This document shows positions 9,072-17,214 of a stretch of 64,000 bases of DNA, in pieces. Made by a program: the position numbers and the translations under genes. The notes under the pieces were generated by a model, which did no database searches, was not told the origin of the DNA, and saw nothing but the letters and a program-made list of their open reading frames with translations. This DNA is from Pseudomonas sp. PIC25 (GTDB lineage Bacteria > Pseudomonadota > Gammaproteobacteria > Pseudomonadales > Pseudomonadaceae), in the NCBI RefSeq assembly GCF_002286785.1, contig NZ_MUJY01000168.1, positions 1 to 64,000 of the forward strand, written 5' to 3'. Every line of letters begins with the position of its first letter. Within the stretch, counting starts at the first letter, position 1.

Positions 9072-9425
9072 ATGAAGTTCACCCCCGGCCGCAACATGGC
9101 CATGAAAGTGCCTCCGCATCAGTGGCAACAGACCGTGGCGTTCTACCGCGATGTGCTGGGCCTGCCGGTACTGGCCGAGCAAGCCGATTCATTGGCGTTC
9201 GATTTCGGCGGTGACCGGCGCCTGTGGATCGACCGGGTGGCGAGCATGAGCCAGGCAGAGCTGTGGCTGGAAATCTGCAGCGACGACCCGGTTGCCGCCG
9301 CGCGCTGGCTGGAGGAGCGCGGCGTGGTGCGCTGCGATGCCATCGAGCCGCTGCCGGAGGGCTTCGAGGGGTTCTGGATCGCCAACCCGGCGGGCATCGT
9401 CCACCTGCTATCCCGCTCCGCCTGA
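9072..9425 (+). CDS. VOC-superfamily (glyoxalase-like) protein
   Basis: A 117-residue single-module protein of the vicinal oxygen chelate fold, seen from the beta-alpha-beta start with QQTVAFYRDVLGLPVL (about 20-35) and the closing GFEGFWIANPAGIVHLL strand pair. A strong GAGGGAG ribosome site precedes the start. Members are metal-dependent lyases, dioxygenases or antibiotic-binding proteins. The metal ligands are not convincingly complete here, so a substrate cannot be proposed. Convergent with the opgC-like gene, 12 bases away. Confidence 0.75.
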   Translation: MKFTPGRNMAMKVPPHQWQQTVAFYRDVLGLPVLAEQADSLAFDFGGDRRLWIDRVASMSQAELWLEICSDDPVAAARWLEERGVVRCDAIEPLPEGFEGFWIANPAGIVHLLSRSA

Positions 9426-9437
9426 GCGCAGCCGTGG

Positions 9438-10595
9438 TCAGGCGGGCTTGGCTTGCGCCATGGCCGGCACGCTCTTGCGGGTGGCGGCGAGCCGTTTGTT
9501 CAGTTCCAGCCAGGCTGCCAGCGCGGCCATCAGCGCCACGCCGGCCAGGCCACCGGCCACCTGCACCACCAGGCCATTGCCGAGCAGCGTGACCGCGGCA
9601 TCGGTGAGCGGCGCGAGCAGGACGCCCAGGCAGAACACCTCCAGCGAGTAGCTGCCCATCCGGCACAGTTGCCGCGCCGGCCAGCGCTCGAGCCAGGCGC
9701 CGGTCGGCAGGATCACTGCGACGCAATAGGCCAGGGCCAGGAAGTGCAGCAGGCGCAGCGGGGACAGGTTGGTCTTGTCGATCGGGTAGATCCGCTCGGC
9801 CAGCCACTGCGGCATCAGCGCGTCATGCAGCGCCGGCCATCTCCAGGACAGCGCCAGCGCCGTACAGAGCACCAGGTACGTTGCGGCGGCGAGGAACAGC
9901 GGCTGTTGCCGCAGGCTTCGCGCTGGTAATGGCGTGGGCACCGACGCCTTGCGCTGAGCCTGTACCGCCGCCGCCCCGCCGAGCACGAAGAGCACTTGCC
10001 AGGCCAGCGGGTTGAAGAACCACTGGCCGTTCGGCTGCGAGCTGAAGTTCCAGCCGAACAGCGGCGCCAGCAGGTACAGCGCCAGCGACAGCCCCACCGG
10101 GTATTCCGGCCGGCGCAGCAGCCAGGGCAGGATCAACGGCAGCGCTGCGAGCAGCACGATGTACAGCGGCAGTGGGTCCATCAGGCTGGGCTTGAAGCGC
10201 AGCAGCAGTTCGTCGACCAGGGCTTGTTGCGGGTTGGCGAGGAAGTAGCCGAGGCCCATTTCCTCGACGAAGTCGCGGGTTTCGACGTGGCTGTTGGTGG
10301 TGAAGACGATGCCCATCAGCACCGCCAGCAAGAAGATGTGGGCGACGTAGAGTACCCAGGCGCGCCGCAGGATGCGCATGCAGGCGATCCAGTAGCCGTC
10401 GCGTCGGAGCAGCTTGCCGTAGGCCAGCACCGAGGCGTAGCCGGCGAGGAAGACGAAAATTTCCGCTGCATCGCTGAGCCCGACGTTGCGCACGGTCAGG
10501 TGACCGAGCAGATTCCCCGGGATGTGGTCCCAGAAGATGAAGATCAGCGCAATACCGCGAAAGAAGTCGATGCGGTGATCACGTCCGTTTTGCAT
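9438..10595 (-). CDS. opgC: OpgC-family membrane acyltransferase-like protein
   Basis: A 385-residue integral membrane protein with about ten hydrophobic segments. The N-terminus RIDFFRGIALIFIFWDHIPGN (about 7-27) is the characteristic opening of the OpgC/acyltransferase-3 group; the Arg-Asp and His are conserved. OpgC proteins add succinyl groups to osmoregulated periplasmic glucans at the inner membrane. No opgGH genes are close by, so the acceptor glycan is not shown by context. The gene stands alone between two VOC genes. Confidence 0.85.
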   Translation of the reverse strand: MQNGRDHRIDFFRGIALIFIFWDHIPGNLLGHLTVRNVGLSDAAEIFVFLAGYASVLAYGKLLRRDGYWIACMRILRRAWVLYVAHIFLLAVLMGIVFTTNSHVETRDFVEEMGLGYFLANPQQALVDELLLRFKPSLMDPLPLYIVLLAALPLILPWLLRRPEYPVGLSLALYLLAPLFGWNFSSQPNGQWFFNPLAWQVLFVLGGAAAVQAQRKASVPTPLPARSLRQQPLFLAAATYLVLCTALALSWRWPALHDALMPQWLAERIYPIDKTNLSPLRLLHFLALAYCVAVILPTGAWLERWPARQLCRMGSYSLEVFCLGVLLAPLTDAAVTLLGNGLVVQVAGGLAGVALMAALAAWLELNKRLAATRKSVPAMAQAKPA

Positions 10596-10704
10596 GAGCT
10601 GTACCCCTGTCGAGGTGCGCCGGAGAAATGAGCGCGCGAAAAAGCGGACTCTGCTGGGTCTATTGACCGCGCGAAAGTCGGGTTAGTGCGAAGGAGCCGG
10701 AGCA

Positions 10705-11133
10705 ATGGAGCTACTGATCAACATCGATGTGAACGATCTCCCGGACGCCATCCGTTTCTACGAGCAGGCCCTGGGTTTGCGATTGGGGCGTTTGCTGTTC
10801 GAGGGAAGCGTCGCGGAGTTGCTCGGCGCGGCGGCGCCAGTCTACCTGCTGGCCAAGGCCGACGGTACGGCGTGTTGCCCCGGGCAGCGACGCGATTATC
10901 GGCGGCACTGGACGCCGGTGCACCTGGATTTCGTCGTCGAGGACCTGGACGCCGCCGTCCACCGTGCGATCGAGGCTGGCGCCCGGCTCGAGGGCGAGGT
11001 GCTGTCGCAGCCGTACGGGCGTCTGGCGATATTCGCCGACCCGTTCGGCCATGGTTTCTGCCTCATCGAGTGGCGAGGCGAGGGCTACGCTGAGGTTTCC
11101 CGATCTGACAGGCTCGCCCAGGAGGAAACATGA
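10705..11133 (+). CDS. VOC-family (glyoxalase/bleomycin-resistance-like) protein
   Basis: A 142-residue VOC protein. ELLINIDVNDLPDAIRFYEQ opens the module, VHLDFVVEDLDAAVHRAIEAG begins the second half, and FADPFGHGFCLIEW near 118-131 is the classic DPdGN-like closing motif with a conserved Glu ligand. Its last four bases overlap the start of the next VOC gene (ATGA), so the two are translationally coupled. Substrate unknown. Confidence 0.85.
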   Translation: MELLINIDVNDLPDAIRFYEQALGLRLGRLLFEGSVAELLGAAAPVYLLAKADGTACCPGQRRDYRRHWTPVHLDFVVEDLDAAVHRAIEAGARLEGEVLSQPYGRLAIFADPFGHGFCLIEWRGEGYAEVSRSDRLAQEET

Positions 11134-11558
11134 CCCGGCTTGCGAAGAACACCCGCAGCACGCTGATTCCCTGCCTGCGCTATCGCAATGCGCCGGCCGC
11201 CATCGACTGGTTGCAACGGGCCTTCGGCTTCGAAGCGTTGATGGTGGTGCCGGACGAGCGCGGCGGGATCGCCCATGCCCAGCTTGGATTCGGCAATGGC
11301 ATGGTGATGCTGGGGTCGGTGGCCGACAGCGAATACGGCCGGCTGATGGCGCAGCCGGACGAGACCGGCGGGGCGGGGACCCAGAGCGTCTACGTGGTGG
11401 TCAACAGCGCCGATGCGCTCTATACCCAGGCGAAGGCGGCCGGCGCCGATGTCGTCATCGAGTTGAAGGACGAGGATTACGGCGGGCGCGGTTTCACCTG
11501 CCGCGACCCGGAAGGCCACGTGTGGAGCTTCGGTACCTATGATCCGTGGCAGGAATGA
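11130..11558 (+). CDS. PhnB-like VOC-family protein
   Basis: A 142-residue VOC protein of the PhnB/YdcX type. LIPCLRYRNAPAAIDWLQRAFGF (about 12-34) and the terminal FTCRDPEGHVWSFGTYDPW are typical of this subgroup, often annotated as glyoxalase/extradiol-like. It starts inside the end of the previous gene (overlap ATGA). A MITE-like repeat separates it from the aldo/keto reductase gene. Function of this subgroup is mostly unknown. Confidence 0.85.
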   Translation: MTRLAKNTRSTLIPCLRYRNAPAAIDWLQRAFGFEALMVVPDERGGIAHAQLGFGNGMVMLGSVADSEYGRLMAQPDETGGAGTQSVYVVVNSADALYTQAKAAGADVVIELKDEDYGGRGFTCRDPEGHVWSFGTYDPWQE

Positions 11559-11568
11559 ATACACAGCA

Positions 11569-11640
11569 TAAGAATCTGTTTTTGTGGGGCCGCCGAGGCC
11601 TTGCATGGCTCTAGCTCACGAGATCGTAAACAGATTCTAA
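11569..11640. repeat. short internally deleted MITE-like repeat
   Basis: A 72-base unit with inverted ends AGAATCTGTTT and AAACAGATTCT. Its inner part GTGGGGCCGCCGAGGCC and TGGCTCTAGCTCACGAGATCG matches the right half of the 56952-57175 copy, so it looks like a deletion derivative of that family. It ends about ten bases before the aldo/keto reductase start, inside the expected leader and next to the AAGGA ribosome site. Confidence 0.75.
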
Positions 11641-11649
11641 GGACACGAC

Positions 11650-12474
11650 ATGCAGACCATCGTTTTTCCGGACGGCGCAAAGGTCCCGGCCATTGGCCAG
11701 GGCACCTGGCGCATGGGCGAAGACCCCGCCGAGCGCCAGCGCGAAGTGGCGGCGCTGCGCCTGGGCCTCGAGCTGGGGCTGACCCTGATCGATACCGCCG
11801 AGATGTACGGCGAAGGTGGTGCTGAAGAAGTGGTCGGCGAGGCCATCCAGGGACGCCGCGAACGGGTGTTCCTGGTCAGCAAGGTCTACCCCCACAATGC
11901 CAGCCGCAGCGGTGTGGCGGCGGCCTGCGAGCGCAGCCTGCGGCGGCTCGGCTGCGATTACCTCGATCTCTACCTGTTGCACTGGCGCGGCCAGTATCCC
12001 CTGGCGGAAACCGTGGAAGCCTTCGAGCGGCTGCGCGAGCAGGGCAAGATTCGCCGTTGGGGCGTCTCCAATTTCGACCTGAACGACATGGAGGAGCTGG
12101 ACAACGCCGCCTGTGCCACCAACCAAGTGCTCTACAACCCGGAGCAGAGGGGTATCGAGTTCGACTTGCTGCCCTGGTGCCAGGCACGGCGCATGCCGGT
12201 CATAGCCTACTGCCCGCTGGGTCAGGGCGGTGCATTGCTGAAGCATCCCGCCCTGCTGGAGGTGGCCCGGCGCCAAGGGGCCACGCCGGCCCAGGTAGCG
12301 CTGGCTTGGGCTCTGCGCCAGTCCGGCGTGCTGGCGATTCCCAAGGCGGTGGAGGTGGAGCACGTGCACCTCAATGCCGGTGCGGCGCAGCTCGCTCTTT
12401 CCGCCGAGGAGCTGGCGATCATCGACGCCGCCTTTCCGCCGCCAGCGCGCAAACGGTCCCTGGCGATGGTTTGA
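11650..12474 (+). CDS. aldo/keto reductase
   Basis: A 274-residue NADPH-dependent aldo/keto reductase of the AKR5/YeaE-like bacterial group. The catalytic tetrad is complete: Asp48 and Tyr53 in LIDTAEMYG, Lys78 in LVSKVYP and His111 in YLLHWRG. GVSNFD (about 138) and the C-terminal [10 protein letters not shown] loop that binds the NADP phosphate are present. AAGGA lies nine bases upstream of the start. These enzymes reduce sugar aldehydes, methylglyoxal or 2,5-diketogluconate; which of these applies is not shown here. Confidence 0.92.
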   Translation: MQTIVFPDGAKVPAIGQGTWRMGEDPAERQREVAALRLGLELGLTLIDTAEMYGEGGAEEVVGEAIQGRRERVFLVSKVYPHNASRSGVAAACERSLRRLGCDYLDLYLLHWRGQYPLAETVEAFERLREQGKIRRWGVSNFDLNDMEELDNAACATNQVLYNPEQRGIEFDLLPWCQARRMPVIAYCPLGQGGALLKHPALLEVARRQGATPAQVALAWALRQSGVLAIPKAVEVEHVHLNAGAAQLALSAEELAIIDAAFPPPARKRSLAMV

Positions 12475-12564
12475 TTGGTGACCGCACCGCTCGGCGGGGC
12501 GGGGGAATGATCCGAAGCATCCAGTGTCAGCCTTACTGATGGGTTTGATGCGGAGGGTGGGACC

Positions 12565-13548
12565 GTGACCCGTAACACACTGGAAGACGCCCTGGTCGTG
12601 ATCACCGGGGCTTCGAGCGGTATCGGCCGGGCGGCGGCGCTGGCATTTGCCGAGCGGCACGCCCGCCTGGTGCTGGCGGCGCGCGACAAGGCGGCGCTGG
12701 ATGAGGTGGTAGCCGAATGCGAGGCGCTCGGGGCGCGGGCGCTGGCGGTACCCACCGACGTCACCGATAGCGAGGCGGTACACCGGCTCGCCGACAGCGC
12801 GGCGTCCTTCGGCGACGGCCGCATCGATGTCTGGGTGAACAACGCCGGCATCGGTACCGTCGGCGCCTTCGATGAGACGCCTCTGGTGGCCCACGAACAG
12901 GTGGTGCAGACCGATCTGCTCGGCTATCTGCGCGGCGCCCACGCGGTGCTGCCGTACTTCAAGCAGCAGCGCGCCGGCGTGTTGATCAATACCCTGTCCC
13001 TCGGCAGTTGGGTGGCGCATCCCTATGCCGCTGCCTATGCGGCCGCCAAGTACGGCCTGCGCGGGTTCACCGAAGCGCTGCGCGGCGAGCTGACCCAATG
13101 GCCGCACATCCACATCTGCGATGTCTATCCGGCGGTGATGGATACCCCCGGATTTCGCGATGCCGGCAACTACACCGGCCACAACATCCAGCCGATCCCG
13201 CCGGTCTACGATCCGCGCCGCGTCGCCGAGGCCATGGTCAGCCTGGCGCAGCGACCGCGCCGCAGCGTGACGGTGGGCGCCAGCGCGCGGCTGATCCGCC
13301 TCGCCCATTTCCTGATGCCGCATTTCGAGTCGCTGATCGGCCGCGCCACCCACTTCGCCCTGGGGAAGGCGGACCGTTCGCCGGCATCGTCCGGCAACCT
13401 GTTCCATCCGCCGCTGGGCGAACGCCGGGTGGATGGTGGCTGGCGCAGCCCTCCGCACGGCCAACTCAACCTGCTATTGGCGGGCACCGCGGTGGCGGCG
13501 CTGCTCGGCTTCTATCTGGTGCGCCGGGCGACCAACGGGCGGCACTGA
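12565..13548 (+). CDS. short-chain dehydrogenase with C-terminal membrane tail
   Basis: A 327-residue NAD(P)-dependent SDR. TGASSGIG (14-21) binds the cofactor, NNAG lies at 92-95, and the catalytic Tyr158-xxx-Lys162 is in YAAAKYG with Ser at 145/148. After the roughly 250-residue catalytic domain comes an extension ending in a hydrophobic helix (LLLAGTAVAALLGFYLV) followed by RRATNGRH, which would anchor the enzyme to the inner membrane by its tail. The start is GTG with GGAGGGTGG upstream. Substrate unknown; similar tailed SDRs are usually annotated only as oxidoreductases. Confidence 0.88.
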   Translation: MTRNTLEDALVVITGASSGIGRAAALAFAERHARLVLAARDKAALDEVVAECEALGARALAVPTDVTDSEAVHRLADSAASFGDGRIDVWVNNAGIGTVGAFDETPLVAHEQVVQTDLLGYLRGAHAVLPYFKQQRAGVLINTLSLGSWVAHPYAAAYAAAKYGLRGFTEALRGELTQWPHIHICDVYPAVMDTPGFRDAGNYTGHNIQPIPPVYDPRRVAEAMVSLAQRPRRSVTVGASARLIRLAHFLMPHFESLIGRATHFALGKADRSPASSGNLFHPPLGERRVDGGWRSPPHGQLNLLLAGTAVAALLGFYLVRRATNGRH

Positions 13549-13569
13549 GGCATCGGCTGCGGCTCACCG

Positions 13570-14046
13570 CTACCAGTTCTGCAGCCTCAGATGGGTGTTG
13601 AGCTTGAACCGCTCACTGCCATCACCCGTCGCAGTGCCGGCTGGCGGCATTGACTGACCGATCACCGCCCGCACCTGGCCCGCAAAGACCCGCAGGGCCT
13701 TGAGAGTGTCGAGGATGTCTAGGGCGTGGTACTGCGCGAAGCGAAAGCGATGAAACACCCTGATCGCGCCGCTCTCCTTGTCGGCGGCCAGGCAGAATGC
13801 CGGGTTTGGCTGCCGGCCTTGCAATTCCAGCAGGGCCAGCGCGGTGTTCCGGCGCGGATCGTCGGTGAGCCTGTCGGCGCCGGTCACCAGTTCCGCCCAG
13901 CCTTCGCCGCGGTAGCAGAGGAAGATGGCCGGCTCATTGGCGAAGCTGAAGCGATAGGACGTGGCCTGGGTGTCGAAGGATTGAATACCCAGGCGCTCCA
14001 TGATCTGGGTGACCAGGTTGACGAACTCCTGCTGCGGCTGGCTCAT
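13570..14046 (-). CDS. CesT-like (type III secretion) chaperone
   Basis: A 158-residue protein whose start codon overlaps the stop of the upstream effector-like gene (ATGA at 14046-14043), so translation is coupled. The order is helix, three strands, helix, two strands, helix: EFVNLVTQIMERLGIQSF, then SYRFSFANEPAIFLCYRGEGWAELV, then NTALALLELQG, NPAFCLAAD and AIRVFHRF, then a long C-terminal helix. This is the pattern of class I type III chaperones (CesT/SycE family), which are small proteins encoded beside their cargo. A Thr/Pro-rich tail follows (131-158). Assignment rests on fold pattern and context; no secretion apparatus lies in the window. Confidence 0.6.
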   Translation of the reverse strand: MSQPQQEFVNLVTQIMERLGIQSFDTQATSYRFSFANEPAIFLCYRGEGWAELVTGADRLTDDPRRNTALALLELQGRQPNPAFCLAADKESGAIRVFHRFRFAQYHALDILDTLKALRVFAGQVRAVIGQSMPPAGTATGDGSERFKLNTHLRLQNW

Positions 14047-15914
14047 GCCGGACGGCCTCCCTGGCTGTGGGACGGCGCGGTGTGTTCTTGCTCCCGTGCA
14101 GGGCTGGCTGGTGCAGTCTCGAAGTCTTCGCTCCGATCCGACAAGTCCCCAGCGGAGGAGGACCACTCTTCATCGCCTTCTGGTTCGAGGGTCGCTGGCG
14201 CATCGAAAAACACCTCGGCTTCCTGGGGGGCGCCGTTGTGAGTCGACGATGCCTGTGCAAGCGGGTCATCGGTGATTTCGGTGAAGCGGCCGCTATCGAC
14301 CACCCCTTGCTCGAGGTCTGCCTGCTCATTCGGCGCGCCTTTCAGGGCGTTGATCAGTTTGACCACCGCGCTGGCTAGCGCTTCGCCTCCGGGGCGGGGC
14401 AGTGTGAGGTTGCAGGCAGTGAGGAACACGGTGCCTGCGACCAGCCCCGCCGTGTTGTCGGTGAAATGTGTGACCTTGTTGAGAATGCCGAAGGGCAGCA
14501 ATAGTGGGGACAGGCCGGAGTAACTGGCGAACTTGCTGGCCGCCTGCTGTGTATTTTCGTTGGGGTTCCTGGCCGTCTTGGCCAGTTCGAAAACGGTCAG
14601 GCCGGCATCCATCCCCAGGTCGACCAGGCCGGCGGGCTCATCGTAATAGGTGGCAGCGGAGCTCAGGCAAAGCGCTCCTGCAATGCCCACGAAGGCCATC
14701 TTTTGTGCAAGGTCGTCATTCTTGACGTGGGGCTGCGAGGTCCCCTCTTGGCCGGGGTTGAGAATCCCGTGCGCCGTTTTGGCGAGTCGCTCGGTGGCGG
14801 AGTCGATCTCGCTGAGTTGCAGGTTGAGGCTGTCGTTCAGCTCCTTGCCGGCTTCCTCGAACTGGTTCCGCCGCTGCTGGAACGCACTGTGCTGGGTATT
14901 GACGGCGTCCAGCAGGTCGTTGATGTCCAGGCTCAGCTCGGCAGTCAGCCGGGCCTGTTCCTGCGGTTGCGAAGCGGGCTTCTGGAAAAGGTTCTTGATC
15001 TTCTCGCCAATGGCCGCCAGGGGCTTCGTGACCAGATGAGGTGCAGACGACATCACGAACACGGACGCAGTGAACGTGGCCGCCATGGAGTGGAACAGGA
15101 TGGGGTTGTGTTCCTCGAAAGCCTTGGCTTTTTCATTGAACGCGCTGACGGCATAGGGCAGGTTCGGCGGCAGGTAGGGCACATGCCGTTCCTGGATATG
15201 CAGGCCATGGGAGCGATGGTCGGCGGTACGGCTGAGCGCGATCCCCGTCAGCATGCAGAGGGTCTTGGTGTAGCCGGCCACCAGCAGCGCGAAGTACTGG
15301 TTGTCCTTGTTCTTGTGTGCGGTCAGGGTTGGCAGCAGCGCCAGACCGACGTTGGCCAGGCTGAACATCATGGTCGCCGCGGTGCGGTAGCCCATGGATT
15401 TGTCCTGGGCGACCCGGTCGATCTTGTGCATGAGCCCCTGGGTCACTGCGCTCATTTCCTTGCGCACGGATGCCGGGATGGCCGTATGCTGACAGGCATC
15501 GTGCAGGGCCTGCACGCTTTGCTTGAATGCCGGCAGGTGGGCAAGCTGCCGCTCGTTGCCCAGGTATTCGCGGTTGTTGAACTGACTTACGGCAGCGGCC
15601 AGGTCCGTCTTCTTGAACAGGAAAAGGAGCCGGTCCTTGAGACCCTTGGAAGCAGGTGCCGAGGGCGTCTGGCCGAGATTCATCGCCTCGATTTCCTGTT
15701 GCGAGGCGGGGGCCACATTTATGCTCGCATGAGGTGGCTGCCCCGAGTGGGACGGAGGCGTGCCGGCAACATGGCCCGGTGTCTGTCGTGAGGTGCCGAC
15801 TTCCACCTGCTCGTCACCCAGGCGCCCCTGGTGGACATGGCTGGTCGATTCGGCGGACGTCTCGGGGCGAAGGATGGCGGTGGAAGCCGTAGTGAGCGAA
15901 TGAATGGTGTTCAT
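14043..15914 (-). CDS. putative type III effector or translocator-like membrane protein
   Basis: A 623-residue protein not recognised by family. There is no Sec signal. Residues 1-95 are polar and rich in Ser, Thr, Pro, Gln and His, as in type III secretion leaders. Hydrophobic segments lie near 178-198, 207-228, 272-294, 405-424, 466-482 and 488-505. A heptad-rich region (about 322-380) predicts a coiled coil. The tail (540-623) is acidic and Ser/Pro-rich. A chaperone-like gene overlaps its end. This is the architecture of a translocator or membrane-targeted effector delivered by a type III system. Three hand-counted 60-base blocks are 58-62% GC against 68% in one block of metE, hinting at acquisition. 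Colicin- or polymorphic-toxin-like function cannot be excluded. Confidence 0.6.
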   Translation of the reverse strand: MNTIHSLTTASTAILRPETSAESTSHVHQGRLGDEQVEVGTSRQTPGHVAGTPPSHSGQPPHASINVAPASQQEIEAMNLGQTPSAPASKGLKDRLLFLFKKTDLAAAVSQFNNREYLGNERQLAHLPAFKQSVQALHDACQHTAIPASVRKEMSAVTQGLMHKIDRVAQDKSMGYRTAATMMFSLANVGLALLPTLTAHKNKDNQYFALLVAGYTKTLCMLTGIALSRTADHRSHGLHIQERHVPYLPPNLPYAVSAFNEKAKAFEEHNPILFHSMAATFTASVFVMSSAPHLVTKPLAAIGEKIKNLFQKPASQPQEQARLTAELSLDINDLLDAVNTQHSAFQQRRNQFEEAGKELNDSLNLQLSEIDSATERLAKTAHGILNPGQEGTSQPHVKNDDLAQKMAFVGIAGALCLSSAATYYDEPAGLVDLGMDAGLTVFELAKTARNPNENTQQAASKFASYSGLSPLLLPFGILNKVTHFTDNTAGLVAGTVFLTACNLTLPRPGGEALASAVVKLINALKGAPNEQADLEQGVVDSGRFTEITDDPLAQASSTHNGAPQEAEVFFDAPATLEPEGDEEWSSSAGDLSDRSEDFETAPASPAREQEHTAPSHSQGGRPA

Positions 15915-15976
15915 GGAGGAACGACTGAATGGATGGGCCTAGCCTTGTGTGTCTCACACAGGGCTTCGGTTCCCGG

Positions 15977-15995
15977 TGGCGATCCCCCGAATCGC
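15977..15995 (-). terminator. hairpin downstream of metR
   Basis: GGCGAT-cccccga-ATCGCC forms a short stem just after the metR stop. A second small palindrome TGTGTG-TCT-CACACA (15946-15960) follows. Neither has a T run, so termination is only possible, and both also lie in the leader of the effector-like gene. Confidence 0.35.
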
Positions 15996-16005
15996 CAGGC
16001 CAGGT

Positions 16006-16926
16006 TCAGCCCCGCGCTGCGCTGACGCCTTCGAGGGTGGCGAAGGAGGTGTCCTTGGCGGTGAGGAGGAAGTCGCGCATGAACGGCGCGTCCAGCATGT
16101 CGGCGCGGATCGCCGCGAATAGCGTGGCGTACAGCGATTTTTCGCCGAGCCGCTTGGCCGTCACGTAGCCCCGCGAGCTGTATTCGTGCAGCGCCCAGTT
16201 GGGCAGGCTGCAGACGCCGCGTCCGCTGGCCACCAGTTGCATCATCATCACTGTCAGTTCCGAGGTACGGACCTGCGCCGGCTCGACGTCGGCCGGGTCG
16301 AGGAAGCGGGTGAAAATGTCCAGGCGATCGCGTTCGATGGGGTAGGTGATCAGGGTTTCGCCGGCCAGGTCCTCGGGGGCGACGTAGGGCTTGCTGGCCA
16401 GCGGATGCTGGTTGGCCACCGCCAGTTGCATCTCGTAGGTGAACAGCGGCACGTAGGTGATGCCGCCCAGCTCCAGCGGGTCGGAAGTCACCACCAGGTC
16501 CAGGTCGCCCCGGGCCAGCGCCGGCAGCGGGGCGAAGGAGAAGCCCGAGGCGAGGTCGAGTTCCACTTCCGGCCAGGCATCGCGGAACTGGTCGATGGTC
16601 GGCATCAGCCACTGGAAGCAGCTGTGGCATTCGATGGCCATGTGCAGCCGTCCGGCGGTGCCGCCGGCGAGGCGGGCGAGGTCGCGCTCGGCGCTGCGCA
16701 GTTGCGGCAGCAGCGCGTCGGCCAGTTGCAGCAGGCGCAGGCCGGCGCTGGTGAAGCGCACCGGCTTGGTCTTGCGCACGAACAACGGCATGCCCAGGCG
16801 CTCTTCGAGTTCCTTGAACTGGTGGGACAGGGCCGATTGGGTCAGGTGCAGGCGCTCGGCCGCTTCCACCAGACTGTCGGATTCGCGCAGGGCATGAAGG
16901 GTTTTCAGGTGACGTATTTCCAGCAT
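16006..16926 (-). CDS. metR: LysR-type regulator of methionine synthesis
   Basis: A 306-residue LysR-type transcriptional regulator. The winged helix-turn-helix lies at residues 3-60 (HLKTLHALRESDSLVEAAER, then QSALSHQFKELEERLG), and the C-terminal two thirds are the co-inducer domain. It is divergent from metE, the classic MetR target, and the DNA-binding region matches MetR (MLEIRHLKTLHAL start). MetR uses homocysteine as co-inducer to activate metE. The start at 16926 is chosen because the protein begins exactly at the conserved HTH; the open frame continues upstream without similarity. Confidence 0.92.
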   Translation of the reverse strand: MLEIRHLKTLHALRESDSLVEAAERLHLTQSALSHQFKELEERLGMPLFVRKTKPVRFTSAGLRLLQLADALLPQLRSAERDLARLAGGTAGRLHMAIECHSCFQWLMPTIDQFRDAWPEVELDLASGFSFAPLPALARGDLDLVVTSDPLELGGITYVPLFTYEMQLAVANQHPLASKPYVAPEDLAGETLITYPIERDRLDIFTRFLDPADVEPAQVRTSELTVMMMQLVASGRGVCSLPNWALHEYSSRGYVTAKRLGEKSLYATLFAAIRADMLDAPFMRDFLLTAKDTSFATLEGVSAARG

Positions 16927-17003
16927 GCCGGGCTCCGGTTGGCCATGAAGAGCGAGACCCGCGCGGCGCGCAGCCTGCGCGTCCGAGTCATAAAAGAGGC
17001 TGC

Positions 17004-17018
17004 ATGAGTGGCGCTCAT
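17004..17018. promoter_or_regulatory. MetR-like box ATGAG-N5-CTCAT
   Basis: A perfect inverted repeat ATGAG-TGGCG-CTCAT, 78 bases upstream of the metR start and 196 upstream of metE. It has the TGAR-N5-YTCA shape of MetR sites. Confidence 0.5.
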
Positions 17019-17148
17019 TACCTGGCAAGTGTGGCGCAATGGCCACTGGCCTGTCGAGGCGTGCTGGCAAAGTGATGGACGATGAGTGCGGTGGAGGGGA
17101 GCAAGCGAGCTGTTCCATGAGAAAAATTTGATTTGAAAGAGAGAAACT

Positions 17149-17194
17149 TGAGTTTGTCTCATTCATTTGGTCTCTCGACAATGAGCGCCATTCA
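17149..17194. promoter_or_regulatory. two further MetR-like boxes before metE
   Basis: TGAG-TTTGT-CTCA at 17149-17161 and TGAG-CGCCA-TTCA at 17182-17194 lie 20-66 bases before the metE start. MetR sites in gamma-proteobacteria have the form TGAA-N5-TTCA and occur in tandem before metE. The second overlaps the likely leader, so the promoter probably lies between or upstream of them. Confidence 0.5.
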
Positions 17195-17214
17195 CGAACA
17201 CGGAGATCGAACTC

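Noticed and set aside
11611-13464. A 617-codon minus-strand frame across the aldo/keto reductase and SDR genes
   Set aside because: It covers two well-supported genes on the other strand and its product is low in complexity and unlike any known family.
16905-17162. An 85-codon minus-strand frame upstream of metR
   Set aside because: It overlaps the metR start and the MetR-like boxes and has no ribosome site or recognisable features.
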